A DNA stretch of 6,320 nt from Caryophanales bacterium UBA6414 (GCA_002438545.1 DJPK01000070.1:6582-12901), one strand, 5' to 3'. Shown: positions 1-6,071, numbered from the stretch's first letter. Numbers and translations: made by a program. The notes: generated from the sequence alone by a model not told the origin.

Positions 1-198
1 GATAAGATAGTTAAGAATATATTTAAAAAGTATAGTGAAGTGGATGATAAGTTAAAGAGTTTACCATTTATACCGGATGAATATTTACCATCTTATAAAG
101 TAATAGAAAAAGGTATAACACCTAGTGAAGAAGAACTTGCTAATAATAATCGGGCAAGAAGTGCTAAACTTAGAGTAATAGAAAGAATAAAGGAATGA
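1..198 (+). CDS. rsmH: 16S rRNA (cytosine(1402)-N(4))-methyltransferase RsmH, C-terminal fragment
   Basis: The first 65 codons in frame 1 end at TGA (196-198); the 5' part lies outside the window. The visible peptide carries the RsmH C-terminal signature: an IVKNIFKK helix, then LPFIPDEYLPSYK, then ITPSEEELANNNRARSAKLR, which is the near-invariant SAM-methyltransferase tail 'tPseeEl..NpRaRSAkLR'. RsmH (older name MraW) N4-methylates C1402 in the decoding centre of 16S rRNA and is cytoplasmic. The SAM-binding core cannot be seen here. Its position immediately before ftsL and pbpB is the standard mraZ-rsmH-ftsL-pbpB order of the division and cell-wall cluster. The stop is only 4 nt before the ftsL start, so the two are almost certainly co-transcribed. 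Identification is firm from both motif and context. Confidence 0.95.
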   Translation, partial: DKIVKNIFKKYSEVDDKLKSLPFIPDEYLPSYKVIEKGITPSEEELANNNRARSAKLRVIERIKE

Positions 199-202
199 TA
201 CT

Positions 203-496
203 ATGAATAAGAAAAAGAAAAAAAGGGGTATAACAAGAGGAGAAAAGATGCTATATAAGTTTTCTACTTTTATGGTAATACTTTTAGTAATAGGGATAAT
301 ACTAAGTAAATCATCTTTATCACAAATAAATGTAGAATTACAAAAGTTAGAGAATCAAGTAGCTAACAAGAGTGATGAGAATCAAAGTTTAGTGATGAAG
401 ATTAATGAAATGGTATCATTAGAAAAGATAAAACATATTAGTAATGAGCAAGGTTTAACTTATAATAATGAAAATATCAAAACAGTAATAGATTAA
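203..496 (+). CDS. ftsL: cell division protein FtsL
   Basis: A 97-residue bitopic membrane protein of the divisome. FtsL proteins form a complex with FtsB/DivIC and DivIB/FtsQ that activates FtsW and the septal class B PBP. Visible layout: a very basic cytoplasmic tail (residues 2-8, Lys/Arg-rich), a GITRGEK segment (9-15) matching the 'SITLGEK' position of Bacillus FtsL, one transmembrane helix (about 20-36), then an extracytoplasmic coiled-coil region (about 38-75) rich in Leu, Glu, Asn and Lys, ending in an ISNEQGLTYNNENIK-type tail. Start choice: ATG 203 has AAGGA 8 nt upstream inside the end of rsmH. An in-frame ATG at 248 has a stronger AGGAG 5 nt upstream but would remove the GITRGEK segment and the basic tail, so 203 is preferred. 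FtsL sequences diverge strongly, so the name rests on size, topology and position between rsmH and pbpB. Confidence 0.88.
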   Translation: MNKKKKKRGITRGEKMLYKFSTFMVILLVIGIILSKSSLSQINVELQKLENQVANKSDENQSLVMKINEMVSLEKIKHISNEQGLTYNNENIKTVID

Positions 497-531
497 TTTA
501 TTATTATAATTAGTGAAGGGAATGACTTAAT

Positions 532-2679
532 ATGAGAGATAGGAAGATAAATAACAATAAGATTAAGCTTAATAAGTATATTTATGTTTTTATCTTTCTT
601 TTATTTTTGGTTTTAGGGGGAAGATTAGTATATTTATGTACTTATAATTATAAGGTTGGTAATATAACTATTAGTCAGTTTATTGAGAATAGAAATATTA
701 AAGAAGATACAATATTACCTGAAAGAGGGACAATATATGATAGTAATGGTAATGCTTTAGCAGAGGATGTGTCTAGTTATACGGTTATTGCATACTTAGA
801 TGAAAAACGTAGTGAGGGTAGTGATACTTTAAGACATGTTAAGAATATAGAGGAGACAGCGGCTGTATTAGAGCCTTATTTAAATACTAGTAAAGAGAAG
901 TTAATAGAGTTACTTAGTAAAGATGCTTATCAGGTTGAACTTGGTAGTGGTGGAAGAAATTTAAGTCAGTTAGAGATGGAGAAGATTGCGTCTCTTAATT
1001 TACCGGGGATAGATTTTATTAAGAGTACAAAGAGATATTATCCTAATGGAGATTTTGCTTCTTATTTACTGGGATATACAAAGAATAAAGATGTTGATGG
1101 GAATGAGGTTAAGGTTGGAGAACTTGGTATTGAAGAATATTTTAATGATGAATTAACAGGAACGAATGGATATATAACTTATGAGAGAGATAGATATGGT
1201 TATAAGATAGCTAATGGGCGAGAGTATGTTAAGAATGCAGTTAATGGGGATGATATATATTTAACTATTGATAATAATATTCAGTTGTTTATTGAGAATG
1301 CTGTTAAAGATACTAGTGCTCAGTCAGAAGCTTTGTGGGTAGTTATGGGAGTTATGGATGCGAAGACAGGGGCTATATTAGGTTATTCTTCAACACCATC
1401 ATTTGATCCTAATATTAGAAATATGTCTTCTTACTTAGATCCGTTTGTTAACTATGTATATGAACCGGGTTCAACAATGAAGATATTTAGTTTTATGTGT
1501 GCTATTGATAGTGGTAAATATAATGGTAGTGATACTTATGTGTCAGGTTCAAAGACTTATACTTCCGTACTTGACCCTAATGATACAACAACAATATTTG
1601 ATTGGAAGAAGACTGGTTGGGGAGAAATTACTTATGATAAAGGGTTTGCCCTATCTTCTAATATAGCTGTAGCTAATCTACTAGATGGTGTTATGACAAA
1701 GAAAGAGTTAGCTAATTGTTATGATAAATATGGTTTTGGTAAGAAGACAGGTATTAGTTTATCAAGAGAACTTGCCGGAGATGTTTCTTTTAAATATGAT
1801 ATTGAAGCAGCTGCAGCAGGATATGGGCAAGGTATTACAATAACTCCAATACAAATGCTACAAGCACTAAGTGGTATTGCCAATAATGGTACGATGTTAA
1901 AACCATATATTGTATCTAAAATAGTAGATAGTAATACAGGGGTTGTTAAGAAAGAATATGGTAAGACTGAAGTTGGAAAGATAGCTAGTGAAAGTACGAT
2001 TAACAAGATTAAAGATTTAATGGAGAGTGTTGTTAATGGCGACCCTAGTGTAGCAACAGGTTATGCTTATTATATCGATGGCTTTGATGTTATTGGTAAG
2101 ACTGGTACGGCACAAATATTTGACAATAAGTCAGGAAAGTATTATAGTGGGGCTAATGATTATACATATTCTTTTGCAGGAATGTATCCAAAAGATAACC
2201 CAGAGATAATTATATATATGGCTTTACAAAAACCTAAAGATTCAGTTAACTATGTCGCACCCGCTGTTAAAGAAGTCCTTACTAATATTAATAAATATTT
2301 AAATATTAATACTGGTGAAGAAGTAAAAGAAAATGTTTATTTATCTAGTTATATTAATAAAAATATTAATGATGTAGTTAGTGAATTAAATAGTAAAGGT
2401 GTTAGTACAGTAGTTATTGGTAATGGTGCTAAAGTAGTTAATCAGTATCCTAGTAGTAATACAATATTATTAAATGATAAAGTATATTTACTTACTAATA
2501 ATTATAATAAAGAAATGATTGATGTTAGTGGAATGTCTTATAAAGACGCTACTAATATATTAAAGATGTTAGGCATTAATTATGAAACTGAAGGTATTGG
2601 ATATGTATATGAACAAAGTATTTTACCGGGTAGTGTTGTTGAAGATAAAGTAATAATTAAGTTTAAGAATAATTATTAA
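532..2679 (+). CDS. pbpB: septal class B penicillin-binding protein (PBP2B/FtsI type) with two PASTA domains
   Basis: A 715-residue monofunctional peptidoglycan transpeptidase that cross-links septal wall at the outer membrane face, working with FtsW. Layout: short basic tail, one transmembrane anchor (about 16-35), class B dimerisation domain beginning at ERGTIYD (64-70), transpeptidase domain (about 265-575), then two PASTA domains (about 600-656 and 662-714). All three active-site motifs are present: S314-T-M-K317 (catalytic Ser314 and Lys317), S375-S-N377, and K523-T-G-T526. The length is close to Bacillus PBP2B (about 716), which also ends in PASTA repeats. The sporulation paralogue SpoVD has the same architecture, but position after ftsL favours the vegetative division enzyme. 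The ATG at 532 is preceded by GAAGGG about 11 nt upstream, slightly distant, but the start is fixed by the membrane anchor that follows. Lys codons change from mostly AAG early to mostly AAA in the PASTA part. Confidence 0.95.
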   Translation: MRDRKINNNKIKLNKYIYVFIFLLFLVLGGRLVYLCTYNYKVGNITISQFIENRNIKEDTILPERGTIYDSNGNALAEDVSSYTVIAYLDEKRSEGSDTLRHVKNIEETAAVLEPYLNTSKEKLIELLSKDAYQVELGSGGRNLSQLEMEKIASLNLPGIDFIKSTKRYYPNGDFASYLLGYTKNKDVDGNEVKVGELGIEEYFNDELTGTNGYITYERDRYGYKIANGREYVKNAVNGDDIYLTIDNNIQLFIENAVKDTSAQSEALWVVMGVMDAKTGAILGYSSTPSFDPNIRNMSSYLDPFVNYVYEPGSTMKIFSFMCAIDSGKYNGSDTYVSGSKTYTSVLDPNDTTTIFDWKKTGWGEITYDKGFALSSNIAVANLLDGVMTKKELANCYDKYGFGKKTGISLSRELAGDVSFKYDIEAAAAGYGQGITITPIQMLQALSGIANNGTMLKPYIVSKIVDSNTGVVKKEYGKTEVGKIASESTINKIKDLMESVVNGDPSVATGYAYYIDGFDVIGKTGTAQIFDNKSGKYYSGANDYTYSFAGMYPKDNPEIIIYMALQKPKDSVNYVAPAVKEVLTNINKYLNINTGEEVKENVYLSSYINKNINDVVSELNSKGVSTVVIGNGAKVVNQYPSSNTILLNDKVYLLTNNYNKEMIDVSGMSYKDATNILKMLGINYETEGIGYVYEQSILPGSVVEDKVIIKFKNNY

Positions 2680-2699
2680 CTAGTTTAGTAATTATTCTT
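2665..2699 (+). terminator. AT-rich intrinsic terminator overlapping the pbpB stop
   Basis: AAGAATAATTA (2665-2675) is the exact reverse complement of TAATTATTCTT (2689-2699). The stem extends inward by four more pairs, one of them G-T, to a CTAGT loop (2680-2684). It includes the last codons and the TAA of pbpB and is followed by a short T-rich tail (TTATT). The stem is nearly all A-T and the T tract is short, so termination may be partial. It most likely marks the 3' end of the rsmH-ftsL-pbpB transcript. Confidence 0.5.
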
Positions 2700-2720
2700 T
2701 TATTGGTATGTGAGGGATTT

Positions 2721-3402
2721 ATGGTAAAAAAGATTAGTACTATTGAATTAAAAAGAATAGCTAGGGGAATAATAACTGGTGAAGAAGATAAGTATGCTAT
2801 TAGTATAAATGTTAGACCAATAAGTTTTATGGATATAATAAGTTCTAATGATAGTGATTATACTATACAAAAAAGAAAGAGAGATTTTGGCTATTATATG
2901 GATTTAATTGTGGTGGCTATAATGATTTAAATGGGATAACAGTTATCTTTTTCTTTTGAAATAGGGGCTAATTTATATGGGGTAGAAATGGCTAGAGAAT
3001 ACTTAAAGAAGAATTATCCTAAAACTTATGAAAGAGAAAAAAAGAATAATAGAGGCTATAGAAGATAGATATAAAAATGATTATATGTTATATAATCCAT
3101 CTTATACAATAGATAGAGTTATACCTAGAATAAGAAGAATAAATCCATTTGGGGATAATGAGATAGTTAAATAGGTAATATCAAAGATTTAACATATGGA
3201 TTATACTAATGAAGCATGTAGAGTTCAAATGAGATACTATAATGATGAGATAAATGCAATGGATGAACCTAGTAATTATTTTGAACGTCAAAAGATGCGA
3301 TTGATATATATGAGATCATTTTTCTCTAAATATGAATATGTAAAAAAATATTTAGATTCTCTTAAGAAAAATAGAGAGGTAATTAATGGTAAGGATAGAT
3401 AA
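2721..3402 (+). pseudogene. multiply frameshifted remnant of an unrecognised protein gene (about 226 aa when repaired)
   Basis: No single frame is long, but protein-like sequence continues by switching frame, each segment starting where the previous one ends. Segment 1 (2721-2902): MVKKISTIELKRIARGIITG to GYYMD. Segment 2 (2903-2950, one base missing): FNCGGYNDLNGITVIF. Segment 3 (2952-3041, extra T in a T5 run): SFEIGANLYGVEMAREYLKK and on. Segment 4 (about 3043-3170, extra A in an A7 run at 3037-3043): RIIEAIEDRYKNDYMLY to GDNEIVK. Segment 5 (about 3171-3200, one base missing): IGNIKDLTYG. Segment 6 (about 3202-3402, one extra base): YTNEACRVQMRYYNDEINAM to NGKDR-stop. The original start is probably ATG 2721, with GAGGG 4-5 nt upstream; an upstream TTG at 2703 lacks this. 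The ATG at 3196 has no ribosome binding site, so the last open segment is not a credible independent gene. The repaired product would be soluble, charged and Tyr-rich. I do not recognise the family. Confidence 0.72.
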
Positions 3403-3407
3403 TTATA

Positions 3408-3440
3408 AAAAAGATATTACTATTACTGTAATATCTTTTT
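3408..3440 (+). terminator. intrinsic terminator after the pseudogene, possibly bidirectional
   Basis: A perfect 13-bp stem: AAAAAGATATTAC (3408-3420) pairs with GTAATATCTTTTT (3428-3440) around a 7-nt TATTACT loop. The right arm ends in T5, giving a U tract for rightward transcripts. The left arm starts with an A6 run (3407-3412), which would supply a U tract for leftward transcripts too. It sits 5 nt after the last stop of the decayed gene, so the transcription unit is still delimited although the coding part is broken. Confidence 0.8.
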
Positions 3441-3447
3441 AGGTATG

Positions 3448-3473
3448 AAAAAAGTCTTGTTTAGCAAGGCTTT
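3448..3473 (-). terminator. intrinsic terminator of the leftward tRNA-Ala/tRNA-Pro transcript
   Basis: Read on the minus strand, AAAGCCTTG (3473-3465), a 5-nt CTAAA loop (3464-3460) and CAAGACTTT (3459-3451) form a 9-bp stem with one G-T pair. It runs directly into a T tract (T6, complement of A 3448-3453). It lies 11 nt past the CCA end of the tRNA-Pro gene, the expected place for the end of the tRNA transcript. Confidence 0.82.
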
Positions 3474-3483
3474 GTAATCTAAA

Positions 3484-3560
3484 TGGTCGGAAAGACAGGA
3501 TTTGAACCTGCAACCCCTTGGTCCCAAACCAAGTGCTCTACCAAGTTGAGCCACTTTCCG
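3484..3560 (-). tRNA. tRNA-Pro (anticodon UGG)
   Basis: The reverse complement folds as a 77-nt tRNA with encoded CCA (3486-3484). The acceptor stem CGGAAAG/CTTTCCG has 7 pairs, with A73. The D arm is GCTC/GAGC, the anticodon stem is CTTGG/CCAAG, and the TTTGGGA loop gives anticodon TGG. The T arm is GCAGG TTCAAAT CCTGT. UGG reads CCA and, by wobble, other proline codons; in an AT-rich genome it may be the only proline tRNA. It begins 2 nt after the tRNA-Ala 3' end on the same strand, so both are presumably processed from one transcript. The proS gene that charges it starts about 0.8 kb away on the opposite strand. Confidence 0.96.
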
Positions 3561-3562
3561 AA

Positions 3563-3639
3563 TGGTGGAGAATGAGGGACTCGAACCCTTGACCCTCTGC
3601 GTGCAAGGCAGATGCTCTAGCCAACTGAGCTAATTCCCC
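3563..3639 (-). tRNA. tRNA-Ala (anticodon UGC)
   Basis: The reverse complement folds as a 77-nt tRNA with encoded CCA (3565-3563). The acceptor stem GGGGAAT/ATTCTCC has one G-T pair at 3-70, with A73. The D arm is GCTC/GAGC with the AGTTGGCTA loop. The anticodon stem is TCTGC/GCAGA around CTTGCAC, giving TGC. The T arm is AAGGG TTCGAGT CCCTC in outline. The 3-70 pair is G-U, the classic identity determinant for alanyl-tRNA synthetase, which confirms the assignment. It is the first gene of the leftward tRNA pair. Confidence 0.96.
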
Positions 3640-3652
3640 AGGGACAGTACTA

Positions 3653-3681
3653 ATTATAGCAAGTTATTTTTTTGTTGTCAA
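3653..3681 (-). promoter_or_regulatory. near-consensus sigma-A promoter for the tRNA-Ala/tRNA-Pro unit
   Basis: On the minus strand there is a perfect -35 TTGACA (3681-3676), a 17-nt spacer and a perfect -10 TATAAT (3658-3653) with an extended TGC just upstream of the -10. Predicted transcription start is near 3646, about 6-8 nt before the mature tRNA-Ala 5' end at 3639. Full consensus at both elements is typical of strong stable-RNA promoters. Confidence 0.92.
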
Positions 3682-3689
3682 TAAAAAAA

Positions 3690-3705
3690 TATTAAAATTT
3701 TAATA
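3690..3705. repeat. 16-bp A/T palindrome midway between divergent promoters
   Basis: TATTAAAATTTTAATA is a perfect palindrome centred at about 3697.5. The midpoint between the two flanking -10 boxes is about 3696. It lies between the two -35 regions and amid A and T tracts, so it could be an operator, a shared UP-element for RNA polymerase alpha subunits, or simply chance in A/T-only sequence. Only the sequence symmetry is observed. Confidence 0.45.
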
Positions 3706-3710
3706 AATTG

Positions 3711-3739
3711 TGTAAAAAAAATTTAAATTATGCTATAAT
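3711..3739 (+). promoter_or_regulatory. extended -10 promoter for the transglutaminase-like gene and proS
   Basis: The -10 TATAAT (3734-3739) is preceded by TGC (3731-3733), an extended -10. At 17-nt spacing the -35 position reads TGTAAA (3711-3716), a weak match. Predicted start is near 3746, leaving a leader of only about 17 nt before ATG 3763. That is too short for a T-box or other riboswitch. The segment TGCTATAATTAGTA (3731-3744) is repeated exactly, inverted, in the divergent tRNA promoter (3648-3661). Confidence 0.85.
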
Positions 3740-3762
3740 TAGTAGCATGAGGGTGGTTTTGT

Positions 3763-4356
3763 ATGACTTTTTCAGCAATTAAGACCCCTAAAGATGTTTT
3801 AGAATTTATAAGAACAAATATAAAGTATGGATGGCTTGATTATATGGATAAAGAACATGTTGGTGATATGATTGGTTTTAGAGCATGTTATCGTACTTCT
3901 AGTTTGGAAGAAGTTTTAGAGCATAAAATGGGTAGTTGTATTGAACAAACATATTTAATGAAGTATTTATTAGATAGACTTGATATACCTTGTAGAATGT
4001 TTTGTATAAGAGAGTATGAAGCTGATAATAATGTAACCAGATTTAATGTCTATATGCATTGTTTTATACTTTATTCTTTAAATGGTAAAGTTTATCATAT
4101 AGAGAATTGTAATTTAACTAAGTTAGGTATATATGAGTATAGTAGTTACGAAGAAGCTATTAATAGTATTAGTAAGTTCTTTATTATGGTTAGTGATGGA
4201 CGCTGGAGTATGGTTACAGAATTCTTTGATGTCCCGTATGGTATGTCATTTAAAGAACTTAATCGTTATATGAACGATTTAGATTTAGATAAAGAAGACA
4301 CAAATAATTTAGATATAGATAAAAGTAATGTTAGAGTGAGGAAGAAGATAGTATGA
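3763..4356 (+). CDS. transglutaminase-like superfamily protein of unknown function
   Basis: A 197-residue protein with no signal peptide or membrane segment, so probably cytoplasmic. The layout resembles the transglutaminase-like (papain-fold) domains of Bacillota: TPKDVLEFIRTNIKYGWLD (8-26), then EVLEHKMGSCIEQ with likely nucleophile Cys59 at a helix start, YLMKYLLDRLDIPCRMF, then YMHCF with likely catalytic His99. After the strand NGKVYHIENCN the usual third-residue Asp is not obvious: Glu114 or Asn115 lies there. EYSSYEEAINSI (about 129-140) follows, and the C-terminal 30 residues are Asp/Lys-rich and probably disordered. Such folds serve as proteases, peptide N-glycanases or inactive binding modules; which applies here cannot be told. 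ATG 3763 follows GAGGGTGG with about 6 nt spacing. Its TGA overlaps the proS ATG in ATGA, suggesting translational coupling. Superfamily assignment is by motif pattern only. Confidence 0.7.
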   Translation: MTFSAIKTPKDVLEFIRTNIKYGWLDYMDKEHVGDMIGFRACYRTSSLEEVLEHKMGSCIEQTYLMKYLLDRLDIPCRMFCIREYEADNNVTRFNVYMHCFILYSLNGKVYHIENCNLTKLGIYEYSSYEEAINSISKFFIMVSDGRWSMVTEFFDVPYGMSFKELNRYMNDLDLDKEDTNNLDIDKSNVRVRKKIV

Positions 4357-6029
4357 GATTAAGTAATTCGTTTTTTTATACAATTAGAGAAGATGTTAAA
4401 GATGAAGAGACAGTAAGTGGTAATTTACTTGTTAGAAGTGGAATGATTAAAAAGAGTAGTGCGGGAGTATATATGTTTATGCCAATGGGATATTTGGTAT
4501 TTAGTAATATTAGAAATATTGTTAAGAAATATATGGATGAAGCTGGTGCTCAAGAATTAGTTATGCCTAGTTTAATTCCAGAAGAAGTTTATGTTAGTTC
4601 CGGAAGAAGAAAAGCATTTGGTAGTAGTATGTTTTCATTAGTTGATCGCGCTAATAAGAATTATGTTTTAGGACCTACTCATGAAGAATTATTCTTGAAT
4701 GCAGCAGGTAATAAGATTAAATCATATAAAGATATGCCATTTAATTTATATCAATTTCAAAATAAGTTTAGAGATGAAGCAAGACCTAGATATGGTTTAA
4801 TTAGAACAAGAGAGTTCTGTATGAAAGATGCTTATTCATTTGATGCTGATTTAGATGGATTGGATAAGTCTTATCAAAAGATGTTTGATGCTTATAAGAA
4901 GATATTTGATGAGATGGGAATGGATTATCGTATTGTTAGAGCGGATACTGGTGTTATGGGAGGATTATTGTCTGAAGAATTTCAAGCTATTACAGATATT
5001 GGTGAAGATGTGATAGTTCTTTGTGATAAGTGTGATTATGCTTCTAATATTGAAGTATCAGAAGTAGTAGGACATAACATAGCTAAAGAAGAAAAGAAGA
5101 CTATGGAGAAAGTTAGTACTCCGGGATATGAAAGTGTAGTAGATGTAGCTAATTATTTAAATATATCACTAGATAAGATGGCTAAGACAATGATAGTTAA
5201 TGTTGATGAAGAATTAGTAGCGTGTGTTATTAGTGGTAAGAGAGAGTTAAACTTAGTTAAGGTTGGTAAACTACTTCATGGTATGGATGTAGAATTTGCT
5301 ACCGAAGAAGAAGTAGCAAAGATAGTAGATGCTAAGTTTGGTTCTTTAGGACCTATTGGTATTAATTGTAAGGTTATAGTAGATAATGAAGTACTTAAGA
5401 TGACTAATTTTGTAGTGGGTGCTAATAGTAATGGTTATCATTATATTAATGTTAATTTATCTGATTTTAAGTATGATATGGCTAGTGATATAGTTAATGT
5501 TATGGAAGGGGATCATTGTCCTAAATGTGGTGGTACTTTATACTTTAAGAAAGGTATTGAGGTAGGTAATACATTTAAGTTAGGAACAAAGTATTCGGAA
5601 GCATTAAATCTTAGATATGTTGATAAAGATAATACTTTAAAGCCTGTTGTTATGGGTTCTTATGGTATTGGAGTAGCGAGATGTATGTCAGCCATAGTAG
5701 AACAAAATAATGATGAAGATGGTATTATATGGCCTATAAATGTGGCTCCTTATAAAGTTAGTATTGTTATTATAAATAATAAAGATGAAGAACAAGTAAA
5801 AGTTGCTAATAGTTTATATGATTATTTTAATAAGAATAATGTTTCTTGTTTATTAGATGATCGTGATGAGAGAGCAGGTATTAAGTTTAAAGATATGGAC
5901 TTAATTGGTATTCCTTATCGTATAGTAGTTGGTAAGAAAGTAAACGAAGGAATAGTAGAAGTTAAGGATAGAAAAACTAAGGAAATTAAGGAAATATTAG
6001 TTAATGATATATTAAATTATTTTAATTAA
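4353..6029 (+). CDS. proS: proline--tRNA ligase (bacterial type, with editing domain)
   Basis: A 558-residue class II aminoacyl-tRNA synthetase joining proline to tRNA-Pro via prolyl-adenylate, close to the usual bacterial length of about 565-570. The N-terminus MRLSNSFFYT matches the family's MRLS start. Motif 1 region: AGAQELVMP (about 64-72). GPTHEE is the conserved substrate loop. Motif 2: FRDE (139-142) through RPRYGLIRTREF. Motif 3: GSYGIGVAR (435-443). The insertion editing (INS/YbaK-like) domain lies between motifs 2 and 3 (about 230-385), with AKTMIV, GSLGPIG and a GANSNGYH segment; it hydrolyses mischarged Ala-tRNA-Pro. Two CxxC pairs (C224/C227, C389/C392) flank it and may bind a metal. 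The C-terminal anticodon-binding domain (about 455-558) starts at WPINVAPYKV. Ribosome binding site GAGGAAG lies about 9 nt upstream within the preceding gene, with which it overlaps by 4 nt. It is complete, with no missing motif. Confidence 0.97.
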   Translation: MRLSNSFFYTIREDVKDEETVSGNLLVRSGMIKKSSAGVYMFMPMGYLVFSNIRNIVKKYMDEAGAQELVMPSLIPEEVYVSSGRRKAFGSSMFSLVDRANKNYVLGPTHEELFLNAAGNKIKSYKDMPFNLYQFQNKFRDEARPRYGLIRTREFCMKDAYSFDADLDGLDKSYQKMFDAYKKIFDEMGMDYRIVRADTGVMGGLLSEEFQAITDIGEDVIVLCDKCDYASNIEVSEVVGHNIAKEEKKTMEKVSTPGYESVVDVANYLNISLDKMAKTMIVNVDEELVACVISGKRELNLVKVGKLLHGMDVEFATEEEVAKIVDAKFGSLGPIGINCKVIVDNEVLKMTNFVVGANSNGYHYINVNLSDFKYDMASDIVNVMEGDHCPKCGGTLYFKKGIEVGNTFKLGTKYSEALNLRYVDKDNTLKPVVMGSYGIGVARCMSAIVEQNNDEDGIIWPINVAPYKVSIVIINNKDEEQVKVANSLYDYFNKNNVSCLLDDRDERAGIKFKDMDLIGIPYRIVVGKKVNEGIVEVKDRKTKEIKEILVNDILNYFN

Positions 6030-6048
6030 GATAAATATGTGTTATAAT
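6020..6048 (+). promoter_or_regulatory. extended -10 promoter for secG
   Basis: TATAAT (6043-6048) is preceded by TGT (6040-6042), again an extended -10. The -35 position at 17-nt spacing (TTTTAA, 6020-6025) is poor and falls in the last proS codons. Predicted start is near 6055, giving a leader of about 17 nt with AGGAGGG. No terminator separates proS from secG, so read-through from proS is also likely. Confidence 0.68.
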
Positions 6049-6071
6049 ATAAATGTTTTTAGGAGGGAATT

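Noticed and set aside
505..510. TATAAT between ftsL and pbpB as a pbpB promoter
   Set aside because: There is no TGn extension and no recognisable -35 at suitable spacing. Such hexamers arise by chance in this AT-rich background, and co-transcription from upstream is expected.
1719..2006. Minus-strand open frame inside pbpB
   Set aside because: It is antisense to the conserved transpeptidase domain, has no family resemblance, and the overlapping sense gene is certain.
2703..2720. TTG at 2703 as the start of the decayed gene
   Set aside because: The ATG at 2721 has GAGGG at 4-5 nt spacing, while TTG 2703 has no Shine-Dalgarno and lies just past the terminator hairpin.
3036..3050. A_AAA_AAG heptamer as a programmed -1 ribosomal frameshift site
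   Set aside because: The heptamer is in phase, but the -1 frame meets TAA at 3047-3049 almost at once. The continuing protein frame is +1, which this signal would not produce.
3196..3402. A 68-codon open frame that could be called as a small hypothetical gene
   Set aside because: No ribosome binding site precedes ATG 3196, and the frame joins upstream protein-like sequence across a single-base shift, so it is the 3' piece of the pseudogene.
3640..3762. T-box or other riboswitch ahead of the proS operon
   Set aside because: The predicted leader is about 17 nt, with no stem I, T-box sequence or terminator/antiterminator pair.
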